A program made the position numbers and the translations under genes. The notes under the pieces are model-generated. The model saw only the letters and a list, made by a program, of their open reading frames with translations, did not search any database and was not told the DNA's origin. Shown here piece by piece: positions 52,080-61,066 of a stretch of 64,000 bases of DNA; position 1 is the stretch's first letter; every line of letters starts with the position of its first letter. This stretch comes from Blautia parvula (GTDB taxonomy: Bacteria > Bacillota > Clostridia > Lachnospirales > Lachnospiraceae). The stretch covers positions 992,001 to 1,056,000 of the forward strand of contig NZ_CP084061.1 of the NCBI RefSeq assembly GCF_020215665.1, read 5' to 3'.

Positions 52080-54974
52080 TTAGTCTGTCTGCTGTGTACT
52101 TCCGCCTGCGGATGCCGTTCCGGTCACGATCGCATCTTTATCCACAAGATTGTACTTATAGCTGATTACATCTTTTGCTACTGCTGCCGCATTGGTGGAA
52201 CTGTAACCATTGGCAATGCGGACTGCCATGGCGATCTCCGGATTGTCCGATGGAGCAAATCCGATGAAAAGTCCGTGGCTGGGCCGGGTCGTAACCTCCT
52301 GGGCGGTACCGGTCTTACCGGATACCGGGTAATCAAAATCCTGGAAGGCATCATTGTTTTCTACTACTTCCCGCATTCCTGCGTGGATGATATCCCATTC
52401 ATTATTGGGAATATCCATAGTAGCCTTCAGCTCCGGTGTGTAGTCTTCGATGAGGTTTCCTTTGGAGTCTGTAACTTTATCAAGAAGGGACAACGAATAA
52501 ATGTTTCCCCGGCTTGCGATTGTGGTGGCGTAGCGCGCCAGCTGTGAGGTTGTGTAGTTGTTGGTACCCTGTCCGATGGCAGATGCCACGGCAGCCTCGT
52601 CTGTGATCTGCGGTTCGGCTTCTGTGATCTCAAGGCCCGATTTCTGGTCAAGCTGGAACAGTTCTGCATATTTGCGGAGCTTTTCAAGTCCCAGAGAATC
52701 CGAGAAATTCCCGTCGGAGTCCGTGCCCAGGTCATAGACCACCTGGTTAAAGAAGGTATTACAGGAATTCTTGATGGCCCCCTGTATTCCCAGATAGCCG
52801 TGTCCTGTATGCAGCCAGCACTTGATGGGCGGCGTAACTTTTGTAAATTCACCGGTACAGGTCACACCATAATTATCGTCCACAAGTCCCTCTTCCATTC
52901 CTGCTACTGCCGTCACAATTTTAAATGTGGAACCGGGTGCAGTCTTCTGCTGTGTGGCCTTATTAAAGAAGGGCCTTGAAAGGTCAAGGGAAAGCTTCGC
53001 GTAATAATCTACATCCATCTGATTGGCCAGACGGTTATTGTCATATCCGGGATAGGTGACACAGGCCAGCACTTCCCCGGAATTTACATCTGTCATCACA
53101 AGAGAGCCGGAGCAGGGATCAAGGGCCAGCTGTGCCGGCGTGATCTCCAGACTGCTGATCTTCTCCTTCAGAAAATCATAGGATTTCTTCTGTCCGGAGG
53201 CAAGGGCGTTATAGGTCTCCTCGTCAGCCTCAAGAATTCCCTGGTCAAAGAGAACCAGACAGAGCTGGTTTCCGGATATGGTATCCGACAGGATCATGTA
53301 TTTATATATGATCTTGGAGAATTCCGAATCATTTGTCAGGGACTCTGTCAGATATTCGGAAAGTGCATTATACACTTCTGTGGAATCCAGATAATCTCCC
53401 TCCGCGTAGAACTGGGAGATATCGATCCAGTTCTGGCTTGCCGCGTAAGTCAGAAATTCTTTTAAGCTGATGGAACTGTCTTTTGTCCATGCGATATAGG
53501 TCGGGTCCGAAGCATCTATGGCGTCCAGAGAGAGGATTCCCTTTTTGTTCATAAGGAAATCGTTGACAATATAACTCTGATACTCCTGCATTTCTTTTGG
53601 AAGGTCCTTATAGGCCTCCGGTGCAGCAGCGGTCAGCTCCTGCCGGATGGATTCAAAGACCTCTGCCTGTTTCTGGGTGAACAGGCCGTAGATGGTCTGC
53701 TCAGTCTCAGAGGCATCTTCTTCCTTAAAGTGACTGGTATCTATGACGCTGTTGCCGATCAGGGCATTATATACATCATAGATCGGTGTCCGGATGTTGC
53801 TGGTATCATTGTTGGTGGAATCCTGGTCGAACTCCTTAGCCATAATAATATTATCGGAAAGGATACCTGCGATCTTCTGCTCCAGTACATGATAAGCCAG
53901 CTCCTGCAGGTCCTTGTCAATGGTCAGGTAAACATCATCACCGGATACAGGCTCAATCCTGGAATCCTCATTGATCTGCAGTACTTTGCCCAGGTTGTCA
54001 ACCGTTACCTGCTCCTGCCCGTCTTTTCCCTGCAGGGTGGTCTCCATGTACTGCTCAATTCCTGTTTTGCCGATCACAGCATCTGTGGAGTAGTCCGCAT
54101 TATCTTTTTTTAACTCTTCCAATTCCTCTGCGGAGGCTTTGCCGGTGTATCCGATAATGGGGGCAAAATACACGCCGTCGTCATACACGCGGATGGAGTC
54201 TTCCATAATATCAACGCCCTGCAGCTTGTCCTTATTCTCCATTACCATGGCAACGGTCTCCTCGCTCACATTGGTAGCGATGGTGGCCGGCACATATTTT
54301 TTGAAGCTGTTGGCAGACAGCGCATAACGGATGCGGACAATGGCCAGGGTTTCCTCCGGGGTGAAGGATTCCGGCAGGTCATGTTTTTTCAGCTCTTCCG
54401 CTGTGTACGGGTCATCTTTATTTACAAGGCCGAAGCGCTCCGCGCTGCACAGATAATCCATGATCTTTTTGGCGGAAGCATTCAGCTGGTCTTCTTCCAG
54501 GGAATCGATCTTAGCCTGTCCGTAGACATCGGCCTTAAAACGGTTCAGTGTGAAATCCGTGGCGTCGAAGGCATATTCCCCGTTCTCATCCACCACAATG
54601 TGAAAGGAGGTGTCCAGGGACTCGCCGTTGGCCTCCAGAATCTTCATCAGGGAATAGGCCACATAATTGAGGGTCAGGTTTTTCTCCCGGTTGGAGTCAT
54701 AGGTCCCGTTATCCTCCAATATAATGGAATAGGACAACTGGTTATGAGCCAGAAGCTGGCCGTTCCGGTCACGGATATTTCCGCGGGTGCTCTTGATGGT
54801 ACGTGTTTTTGTGGTGCTCAGATTAAAGTTGTCGGCGTATTCGTCTCCCTCTATGATCTGTAGTTTGAAAAGATGCTGTATCAGGATGAAAAACATAAGA
54901 ATGAATACCAGAAACAGCACAGTGGTACGTTTGATACAAATTTTCTTTAAAAAGTTTTTTATTTTCTTAACCAA
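52080..54974 (-). CDS. mrdA: Penicillin-binding protein 2 (elongation transpeptidase) with large insertion
   Basis: A 964-residue class B PBP; relatives are usually 600-720. After a cytosolic tail, one helix (about 18-38) and the pedestal domain comes YLTIDKDLQELAYHVLEQ near residue 360. About 240 extra residues follow before GSLVMTDVNSGEVLA. The transpeptidase motifs are intact: S682-TFK-685, S737-CN-739 and K887-TG-889. The start is TTG at 54974, overlapping the mreD end by 16 bases, with AAGGAG upstream. It cross-links peptidoglycan with RodA. The insertion is acidic, helical in look and of unknown purpose. Confidence 0.93.
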   Translation of the reverse strand: MVKKIKNFLKKICIKRTTVLFLVFILMFFILIQHLFKLQIIEGDEYADNFNLSTTKTRTIKSTRGNIRDRNGQLLAHNQLSYSIILEDNGTYDSNREKNLTLNYVAYSLMKILEANGESLDTSFHIVVDENGEYAFDATDFTLNRFKADVYGQAKIDSLEEDQLNASAKKIMDYLCSAERFGLVNKDDPYTAEELKKHDLPESFTPEETLAIVRIRYALSANSFKKYVPATIATNVSEETVAMVMENKDKLQGVDIMEDSIRVYDDGVYFAPIIGYTGKASAEELEELKKDNADYSTDAVIGKTGIEQYMETTLQGKDGQEQVTVDNLGKVLQINEDSRIEPVSGDDVYLTIDKDLQELAYHVLEQKIAGILSDNIIMAKEFDQDSTNNDTSNIRTPIYDVYNALIGNSVIDTSHFKEEDASETEQTIYGLFTQKQAEVFESIRQELTAAAPEAYKDLPKEMQEYQSYIVNDFLMNKKGILSLDAIDASDPTYIAWTKDSSISLKEFLTYAASQNWIDISQFYAEGDYLDSTEVYNALSEYLTESLTNDSEFSKIIYKYMILSDTISGNQLCLVLFDQGILEADEETYNALASGQKKSYDFLKEKISSLEITPAQLALDPCSGSLVMTDVNSGEVLACVTYPGYDNNRLANQMDVDYYAKLSLDLSRPFFNKATQQKTAPGSTFKIVTAVAGMEEGLVDDNYGVTCTGEFTKVTPPIKCWLHTGHGYLGIQGAIKNSCNTFFNQVVYDLGTDSDGNFSDSLGLEKLRKYAELFQLDQKSGLEITEAEPQITDEAAVASAIGQGTNNYTTSQLARYATTIASRGNIYSLSLLDKVTDSKGNLIEDYTPELKATMDIPNNEWDIIHAGMREVVENNDAFQDFDYPVSGKTGTAQEVTTRPSHGLFIGFAPSDNPEIAMAVRIANGYSSTNAAAVAKDVISYKYNLVDKDAIVTGTASAGGSTQQTD

Positions 54975-55492
54975 ATAGAATCTCTCTCCTTCATTTCCAG
55001 TTCTGTCAGCCGCTTGTTAATGTTAAAGAGTAACCTGTAGAGAAGAACAGTCATAAGAACCGTATAGATCATTTCCGGGATGATGATCCTTCCGAAATAA
55101 TAGTAAAATTGTACGCGTCCCCGCATCAGATACTGCATCCCGTAAACCAGGCCGCCGTAAACCAGATCGCCTGCAGCCGTGAGTATGATGGGAACACGCA
55201 GCTCCTCGTCATAAAACAGCTTGCAGCAGCAGCCTGCCGCGTAGCCGATACACAGATAGACTAAGGCGTAAAAGCCCAGCAGTCCGTCCGAGAGCAGATC
55301 CTTCAGTAAGCCACAGCAAAATCCAATCCAGATGCCGTTTTTCTTTCCCCGCATAAAGCCAAAGGAAATGGTCAGAATCAACAGCAGGTTCGGCGAAATG
55401 GAGCCGATGGAAAGGGCCTTGAAAAGGGTTCCCTGAAGGATGGCACAGATCAGAATCAGAAGGAGGGTTACCACTTTCCTTTGAATTCTCAT
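54959..55492 (-). CDS. mreD: Rod shape-determining protein MreD
   Basis: A 177-residue membrane protein with five or six helices. The N-terminal half LLLILTISFGFMRGKKNGIWIGFCCGLLKDL is typical of MreD. It starts at the base after the mreC stop and overlaps mrdA. It helps assemble the elongation complex at the membrane. Confidence 0.9.
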   Translation of the reverse strand: MRIQRKVVTLLLILICAILQGTLFKALSIGSISPNLLLILTISFGFMRGKKNGIWIGFCCGLLKDLLSDGLLGFYALVYLCIGYAAGCCCKLFYDEELRVPIILTAAGDLVYGGLVYGMQYLMRGRVQFYYYFGRIIIPEMIYTVLMTVLLYRLLFNINKRLTELEMKERDSIWLRK

Positions 55493-56350
55493 TTATGAAT
55501 CTCCCTTCTGCTGTTTCAGTTCTTTGATCACAAGTACCTCCTGCAGATGTTCAAAGTCCACCGCAGGTGTCAGAGTTCCTGTCTTAGTAAGATTGTTGGG
55601 GTCTTCTTCTATCTCACTTACATATCCTATCAGAATTCCCTTCAGAAATTTGTCGCTCACTGCGGATGTAACAATTTTTTCGCCTTCCTGTATTTTATCG
55701 TCCTGGTCTTTGAGATGGATAAACTGCAGTTTGCCCTCATCGATCAGACGCATGTCACCTGAAACAATGCAGGTGTCGGAGGTGGTCATGGTCATGGCAC
55801 CCACGTTGCTGGTGTCATCAATGATGGACCGAACGGTTGCCCAGTTTTTCCCCACCTCTGTGACTATGCCGACCAGTCCGCTTCCTGCAATGACATTGCA
55901 GTCTTTCTGGATGCCGTCATCGCTGCCTTTATTGATGGTAAAGGTGGAAAACCAGTTGCCGGAATTCTTGCTGATGACCTCAGCACCTACCTTGTCGTAC
56001 TCGCTATACTCTTTGTCAAGGTCGTAAAGCTTTTTCAGACGGTCCAGTTCACTGATGGACTGGGTCAGGCGGCTGTTCTCAGCGGTGAGTTCATCCACCT
56101 TGCTCTGAAGCTTTTTATTCTCCTCCACCAGCTTTTTTTTATTGCGGAAGCCGGAGGTCATATCGCTTAGGGCGGTTCCTACTTTATTGATGCCGTTCTG
56201 GAAAGGTACAACGGCGTAGCTGGCTGCCTTCCTGACCGGTGCGGCCGGAAATTTTCCTGCGAAGGTGAGGAGCATCAAACTGATGCACACCAGAATCATC
56301 ACAACCAGGATGTGTTTACTTTTTATGTTCCAATCATGCTTTTTTTTCAT
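55493..56350 (-). CDS. mreC: Rod shape-determining protein MreC
   Basis: A 285-residue MreC. A short basic tail, one helix (about 15-35), a coiled coil (about 70-115) and a double beta-barrel domain are visible; NVIAGSGLVGIVTEVGKNWATV and GILIGYV are typical. I choose the ATG at 56350 (GAGG 10 bases upstream); the frame runs to 56422 inside the end of mreB, but those 24 residues have no ribosome site. It is a scaffold linking MreB to PBP2. Confidence 0.92.
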   Translation of the reverse strand: MKKKHDWNIKSKHILVVMILVCISLMLLTFAGKFPAAPVRKAASYAVVPFQNGINKVGTALSDMTSGFRNKKKLVEENKKLQSKVDELTAENSRLTQSISELDRLKKLYDLDKEYSEYDKVGAEVISKNSGNWFSTFTINKGSDDGIQKDCNVIAGSGLVGIVTEVGKNWATVRSIIDDTSNVGAMTMTTSDTCIVSGDMRLIDEGKLQFIHLKDQDDKIQEGEKIVTSAVSDKFLKGILIGYVSEIEEDPNNLTKTGTLTPAVDFEHLQEVLVIKELKQQKGDS

Positions 56351-56409
56351 TCTATAAAACCTCAGCTTTTTATTCATGTCAGCAGAAAGTCCACGGGATG
56401 TGCTTTCTG

Positions 56410-57399
56410 TTATTTCACCCATTTTCTGAGAGACTTGCTTCCTATGATCTCCTTAATACCGTATATGGTGCACAGATCATAGAACCGTGACAGACAGACT
56501 TTTTGTCCTGTCTGTCTGCTGATGAACCATTCGATATCCGGAATTTTTGTAGTGCCTCCGGTGAGATTGATGCCTTCCCTGGAAATGTTCTGGCGAATCT
56601 GGGGCGGCGTCCGCTCAAGAAAAAAGCGTATTTCCTCGCAGATAGTGCCAAGAGGCTCTAAAATGGCCTCATAAACCATTCGGGAGGACACGACACCCTC
56701 CTGGGGCAGACCCGTGAGGCTGTCCACTCCCACCACTTTCCTGGCCTCTTTTTTGTCTTCTTTTAAGTAGGCCAGGGAGAATTTCAGGCGCCTGGCAGTA
56801 CGGCTTCCGATATTCAGATTGCACCGGCGGCGAACCATATTTTGTATAGATTCATTTAACTGCTTACCGCCGATCTCCACAATTTTACTCAGAACCACTC
56901 TGCCCTTTTCAATGACAGAGATCTCACAGCTCTGTGCCCCGATATTTACCACCATGGAGCCTTTTGTCTTGTTGATGGGTATTCCCAGCGCTACCGCATC
57001 GGCGATGGTCTTTTCTACCATATATATCTTATTTTTTCTGCTGGAATTTCCTATTGTATAGTAGGCCCTCTTTTCTATCTCGGATAAATCCGCGGGAACT
57101 GCAAGGTACAGTGTATTTCCGAAAACCGTACCGGCGCCCGCTTTCTCCAGAAGCGAATGCAGAACCATCTCCGTATGGTTGATATCTGCAATTTTGCCGA
57201 ATGTCATGGGAGTGATGACCGAGACATTTGAGGGGTTTTTTTCAAAAATCTCATAAGCATCATTGCCTGTGGCCAGAATCTGTTTTCCGTTCCGAATGGC
57301 AATCATGTTCTTTTCCGTTAAGATGGTGTCCTGCTGGCAGGAATAGATTTTCACCATACTGGTGCCTAAATCCACACCGAACGTTTTATGAAATGGCAT
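56410..57399 (-). CDS. mreB: MreB-like actin homologue with degenerate phosphate-2 motif
   Basis: A 329-residue MreB-family protein, first gene of the mre cluster. Phosphate-1 is normal (GVDLGTSMVKIY), as is the connect region (ADAVALGIPI) and the adenosine motif (LTGGTTKIPDIEWF). Phosphate-2 reads MVVNIGAQSCEISVI (150-163), where MreB normally has DIGGGTTEVAVI; the Asp and the GGT are lost. ATP hydrolysis may be weak or absent. The start at 57399 has AAAGGGGAG upstream; a longer frame to 57426 lacks one. It would organise lateral wall growth. Confidence 0.88.
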   Translation of the reverse strand: MPFHKTFGVDLGTSMVKIYSCQQDTILTEKNMIAIRNGKQILATGNDAYEIFEKNPSNVSVITPMTFGKIADINHTEMVLHSLLEKAGAGTVFGNTLYLAVPADLSEIEKRAYYTIGNSSRKNKIYMVEKTIADAVALGIPINKTKGSMVVNIGAQSCEISVIEKGRVVLSKIVEIGGKQLNESIQNMVRRRCNLNIGSRTARRLKFSLAYLKEDKKEARKVVGVDSLTGLPQEGVVSSRMVYEAILEPLGTICEEIRFFLERTPPQIRQNISREGINLTGGTTKIPDIEWFISRQTGQKVCLSRFYDLCTIYGIKEIIGSKSLRKWVK

Positions 57400-57460
57400 A
57401 TTGTGCTCCCCTTTATTTATGACCAAGAAAGCCCGCTGTGCGTTCTTTCTATATATCTAT

Positions 57461-58171
57461 TTATTCAAATAAACCCTGCTCCCGGAAGCTTATGTAACGG
57501 CAGTCTCCGATAATGATGTGATCCAGAAGCGGGATGCCCAGCATTGCGCCGGCATTCTGAACTCTCTTCGTAATGTTAAGATCCGCCTTACTTGGGGTCG
57601 GGTCTCCGCTTGGATGGTTGTGTACCAGCAGGATTCCCACCGCGTGATAGGAAAGAGCGGCAAGAAAAATTTCCCGCGGGTTTACCAGGGACATATTTAC
57701 AGTCCCCTTAAAAACAGTTTCTTCCCCCAGGCGATGATTTTTGCAGTCCAGCATCATACAAAGCAGCAGCTCCTGTTCCTGATGGCGGAGCTGCTCCATG
57801 TAGAAATTGGCAATGGATGCCGGATGATCAAAGGAAACACCCTTTTCTGCCACAGAGACTGCAATCCTCTTGGAAAGTTCACCGATACATTTGAGCTGTA
57901 CGGCTTTCACTGTTCCGATTCCCCGTATACTTTTTAACTGCTGGAGGCTCAGCTGGTGAAGGCCGGGCAGGCCTTCTTTGTCCCGGGAAAGGTGCAGCAC
58001 CTCCCCTGCAAGCTCCAGTGAGGAGCTGCCGCTTGAGCCGGAGCGCAAAAGCACTGCCAGCAGTTCTTCATCAGTCAGTGCCTGGGCTCCAAGCTTCAGA
58101 CACTTTTCGTATGGCCGGTTTTCATTTGGTATTTCTTTGATTTTTCTATTGTCATTCATATGATTTTCCAC
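57461..58171 (-). CDS. radC: RadC family JAB-domain protein
   Basis: A 236-residue RadC. An N-terminal helix-hairpin-helix region (LKSIRGIGTVKAVQL near residue 85) precedes the JAB/MPN domain with the metal motif HNHPSGDPTPSKAD. It is called a DNA repair protein, but its activity is unproven. It lies directly upstream of mreB, a common neighbour. The start is either a GTG at 58171 or an ATG four codons later. Confidence 0.93.
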   Translation of the reverse strand: MENHMNDNRKIKEIPNENRPYEKCLKLGAQALTDEELLAVLLRSGSSGSSSLELAGEVLHLSRDKEGLPGLHQLSLQQLKSIRGIGTVKAVQLKCIGELSKRIAVSVAEKGVSFDHPASIANFYMEQLRHQEQELLLCMMLDCKNHRLGEETVFKGTVNMSLVNPREIFLAALSYHAVGILLVHNHPSGDPTPSKADLNITKRVQNAGAMLGIPLLDHIIIGDCRYISFREQGLFE

Positions 58172-58254
58172 ATACTCTCTTCAGCATGGTATGGGCATCA
58201 TAAAAAAATTTAGCAGATTTAATTGTAGCACAGATTAAAAACGATGTATATGCC

Positions 58255-59847
58255 TTAACAAAAATTTATCACTTTTTTCACAATTACTTCCCCAATTTTT
58301 AAGCCGTCCATGGCTGCTGAGGTGATTCCTCCCGCATATCCGGCACCCTCCCCACAGGGATAAACACCGCGGATACTGCTCTCCATCTCTGCATTTCGCT
58401 CTATGCGCACAGGGGAGGAGGTACGGCTCTCCACACCGGTGAGAATTGCGTCATCCCTGGAAAAGCCGGGGATCATGCGGTCAAAATATGTGATTCCCTC
58501 CTGCAGGGCGCTGCTGATACCGGCGGGCAGAAGTTCTCTTAGATTGGCAAAGGACCAGTCTCCTTTCAGGCAGGGCGTGACCTGTCCAAGTCCGGTACTC
58601 TTCCGGTTCTCTTTAAAATCACCGAAAAGCTGAAGGGGAATTCTGCCTCCGCCCAGACGCCAGGCGGCCCGTTCCAGCCCTCTTTGAAATTCCACGCCGG
58701 AAAGGGGGCCGGTATTTCCGTAGTCGTCAGGTGTAACGGTGACGATTATGGCACTGTTGGCGTTTTTTGAGGCGCGGTCCTGATAGCTCATGCCGTTGAC
58801 GGCCAGCATCCCCTCCTCTGAGGAGGCATTGACCACATAGCCGCCGGGACACATGCAGAAGCTGTACACCCCCCGGCCTCCCGCTGCCTTGTGAGTCAGC
58901 TTGTAGGCTGCCGCTCCTAAGGTTTCATGTTCTCTGCAGCCGTACTGGTACTGGTTGATGAGCGTCTGGGGATGTTCAATGCGCAGCCCGACTGCGAAGG
59001 CTTTGGCCTGCATGGAAAATCCGCTTTTCTCCAGAAGAGAAAACGTATCCCGGGCGCTGTGCCCCACGGCGAGGACCAGTGTGGAAACAGAAAGCTGTTC
59101 TCGGTGATTGATCTCAATGCCCGTAAGCTGTCCTTTTTCTGTATGGATACCGGTCAGTGCGCTTCGGAAACGGATCTCACCGCCCAGCGCTTCGATTTTT
59201 TTTCTGAGATTTTTTACAATCGTCACCAGAAGATCCGTGCCCAGATGGGGTTTCTGCACATACAAGATTTCATCCGGTGCTCCGCATTCCACAAAGAGAC
59301 GGAGGACCTCCAGGTTTCTGCCTGCAGGGTCCTTGACCAGGGTGTTCAGTTTTCCGTCAGAAAAGGTTCCCGCACCGCCCTCCCCGAACTGCACGTTGGA
59401 TTCTGTATCCAAAGCTTTGCCGTCCCAGAAGGACTGTACTTTTTTCATGCGGCTGTCCACATCGTCCCCCCGTTCGATGACAAGGGGAGAAAGACCTGCA
59501 CGAGCCAGATAATAGGCACAGAAAAGACCTGCCGGACCGCTGCCCACAACTACCGGGCGCTGCAGTCTGTCTCTGTTGTCCGTGTGCAGATAGGTATAGG
59601 GCACTCTTTTGGTTGACATAACAATTTTATGGTCAACTCTTTTAAGGACAGTGCTCTCTTTTTTTACCTCTGCGTCAATGGTATATACGAAAAAAAGATC
59701 CGGCTTTTTTCTGGCATCCAGGGATTGTTTCCGGATGGACCAGGAAAGAAGCTCTTCTTTTTTTATTTTCAATGTTTTTATAATCTTTTTTTCCAGTTCG
59801 TTTTCAGTGTGTGAGACCGGAAGCTTTAATTGTTGTATGGTGAGCAT
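58255..59847 (-). CDS. FAD-dependent oxidoreductase
   Basis: A 530-residue FAD protein. The N-terminal 95 residues form a small domain typical of this group. The FAD site is VVVGSGPAGLFCAYYLARAG near residue 100, and GEGGAGTFSDGKL follows. The C-terminal GVYPCGEGAGYAGGITSAAMDG closes the FAD fold. It belongs to the uncharacterised FAD-dependent dehydrogenase group common in Firmicutes. It lies 15 bases downstream of another FAD gene. Confidence 0.88.
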   Translation of the reverse strand: MLTIQQLKLPVSHTENELEKKIIKTLKIKKEELLSWSIRKQSLDARKKPDLFFVYTIDAEVKKESTVLKRVDHKIVMSTKRVPYTYLHTDNRDRLQRPVVVGSGPAGLFCAYYLARAGLSPLVIERGDDVDSRMKKVQSFWDGKALDTESNVQFGEGGAGTFSDGKLNTLVKDPAGRNLEVLRLFVECGAPDEILYVQKPHLGTDLLVTIVKNLRKKIEALGGEIRFRSALTGIHTEKGQLTGIEINHREQLSVSTLVLAVGHSARDTFSLLEKSGFSMQAKAFAVGLRIEHPQTLINQYQYGCREHETLGAAAYKLTHKAAGGRGVYSFCMCPGGYVVNASSEEGMLAVNGMSYQDRASKNANSAIIVTVTPDDYGNTGPLSGVEFQRGLERAAWRLGGGRIPLQLFGDFKENRKSTGLGQVTPCLKGDWSFANLRELLPAGISSALQEGITYFDRMIPGFSRDDAILTGVESRTSSPVRIERNAEMESSIRGVYPCGEGAGYAGGITSAAMDGLKIGEVIVKKVINFC

Positions 59848-59862
59848 GTATCTACCTTTCTG

Positions 59863-61062
59863 TTATAAAGCGGCATGAGTGCCTGCCATGGCTGCACTGG
59901 ACCAGGCCCACTGCAGGTTATATCCTCCGCAGATACCGTCTGTGTCCACCACTTCCCCCGCGAAAAAGATACCGGGATGAAGGGAAGATTCCATGGTTCC
60001 TGCGGATAACTCCTCTGTGGAAACGCCGCCGGAGCATACCTGCGCCTGCCCGAGGGAACGAGGCCCCTTGACATCCAGTTCCAGGCATTTGATTTTCTGT
60101 ACCAGAGATGCTGTGTCAGTCTTGTCATCCTGAGTCAGCACATCAATGAGTTTTTTCGGAAAAAGTCCCACAAGGCTTTCCTTCAAAGTCTTGTAGGGGC
60201 AGTTATCCATACGGGTTTTCAGAAATGCCTCCAGGGCTTCCTCTGTGAAATCCGGCATAAAGTCAAGCAAAAGCCGTACGGGCACACCCTCATCCAGAAG
60301 CCGCACCGCATAGCCGCTCAGCTGGAAGACCGGGATTCCGGAGACGCCGTATTCTGTGAGCTGCAGCTCGCCTCTCTCCTCCCGGAAAATCCGGCGGTCA
60401 ACGGCAAGGGAGACGCAGCCCTCTGCGCGGACGCCTGCCCACTTTTTAAAGAAGCTGCCTTTGCAGACCAGAGGCACCAGTGCGGGGAGCGGTTTTATAA
60501 GCGTATGGCCCAGCTTTTTTGCAAGCTCGTACCCGAAAGTACAGGAGCCTGCAATCTCAGATGCCGGTGAACCGCAGGCGATGATCACACTGTCGGCGGG
60601 ATACTGCCAGGACGCGGTTTTGACCAGCCATCTGCCCTGCTCCCGGTCCGGGCATGCACAGATATCTGTTACCTGTTCTCTGCATTTGATCTTCACCTTC
60701 AGATAACGGGCCTCCGCTTCCAGAACCTCCAGCACACTGGATGCCTGCAGACTCGCGGGGTAAAGGTAGCCGTCACGGTTCCTGGTGTAGATACCCAGCT
60801 TGGAAAAAAAGGCCACTGTCTGCTGCATGGGAAACTGCTGTATGACCTCCCAGGCAAATTCCGGGTGCCTGCCGTGGTAGCAGGAGGGGTGCTGGTAAGT
60901 GTTTGTCAAATTGCATCTGCCGTTTCCTGTGGCCAGAAGTTTTCTTCCCGGCTTTTCATTTTGTTCCAGCAGAATAACGGATGCGTGGTTTCTGGCGGCG
61001 AAGATGGCGCTTACCAGTCCGGCAGCGCCTCCGCCGATGATGCAGACAGTTTTTTTCTCCAT
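59863..61062 (-). CDS. HI0933/YhiN-type FAD oxidoreductase (BaiN-like)
   Basis: A 399-residue flavoprotein of the HI0933 family. The FAD-binding start is IIGGGAAGLVSAIFAARN. GRKLLATGNGRCNLTN and the C-terminal GEVVDTDGICGGYNLQWAWSSAAMAG are diagnostic. BaiN of this family reduces bile-acid intermediates in a gut clostridium, but most members have no known substrate, so no such claim is made here. It is 4 bases downstream of the ynbB-like gene. Confidence 0.9.
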   Translation of the reverse strand: MEKKTVCIIGGGAAGLVSAIFAARNHASVILLEQNEKPGRKLLATGNGRCNLTNTYQHPSCYHGRHPEFAWEVIQQFPMQQTVAFFSKLGIYTRNRDGYLYPASLQASSVLEVLEAEARYLKVKIKCREQVTDICACPDREQGRWLVKTASWQYPADSVIIACGSPASEIAGSCTFGYELAKKLGHTLIKPLPALVPLVCKGSFFKKWAGVRAEGCVSLAVDRRIFREERGELQLTEYGVSGIPVFQLSGYAVRLLDEGVPVRLLLDFMPDFTEEALEAFLKTRMDNCPYKTLKESLVGLFPKKLIDVLTQDDKTDTASLVQKIKCLELDVKGPRSLGQAQVCSGGVSTEELSAGTMESSLHPGIFFAGEVVDTDGICGGYNLQWAWSSAAMAGTHAAL

Positions 61063-61066
61063 GGAT

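Noticed and set aside
59863-61062. Bile-acid reductase BaiN
   Set aside because: Only family-level similarity is seen and no other bai gene is in the window, so the name is not assigned.
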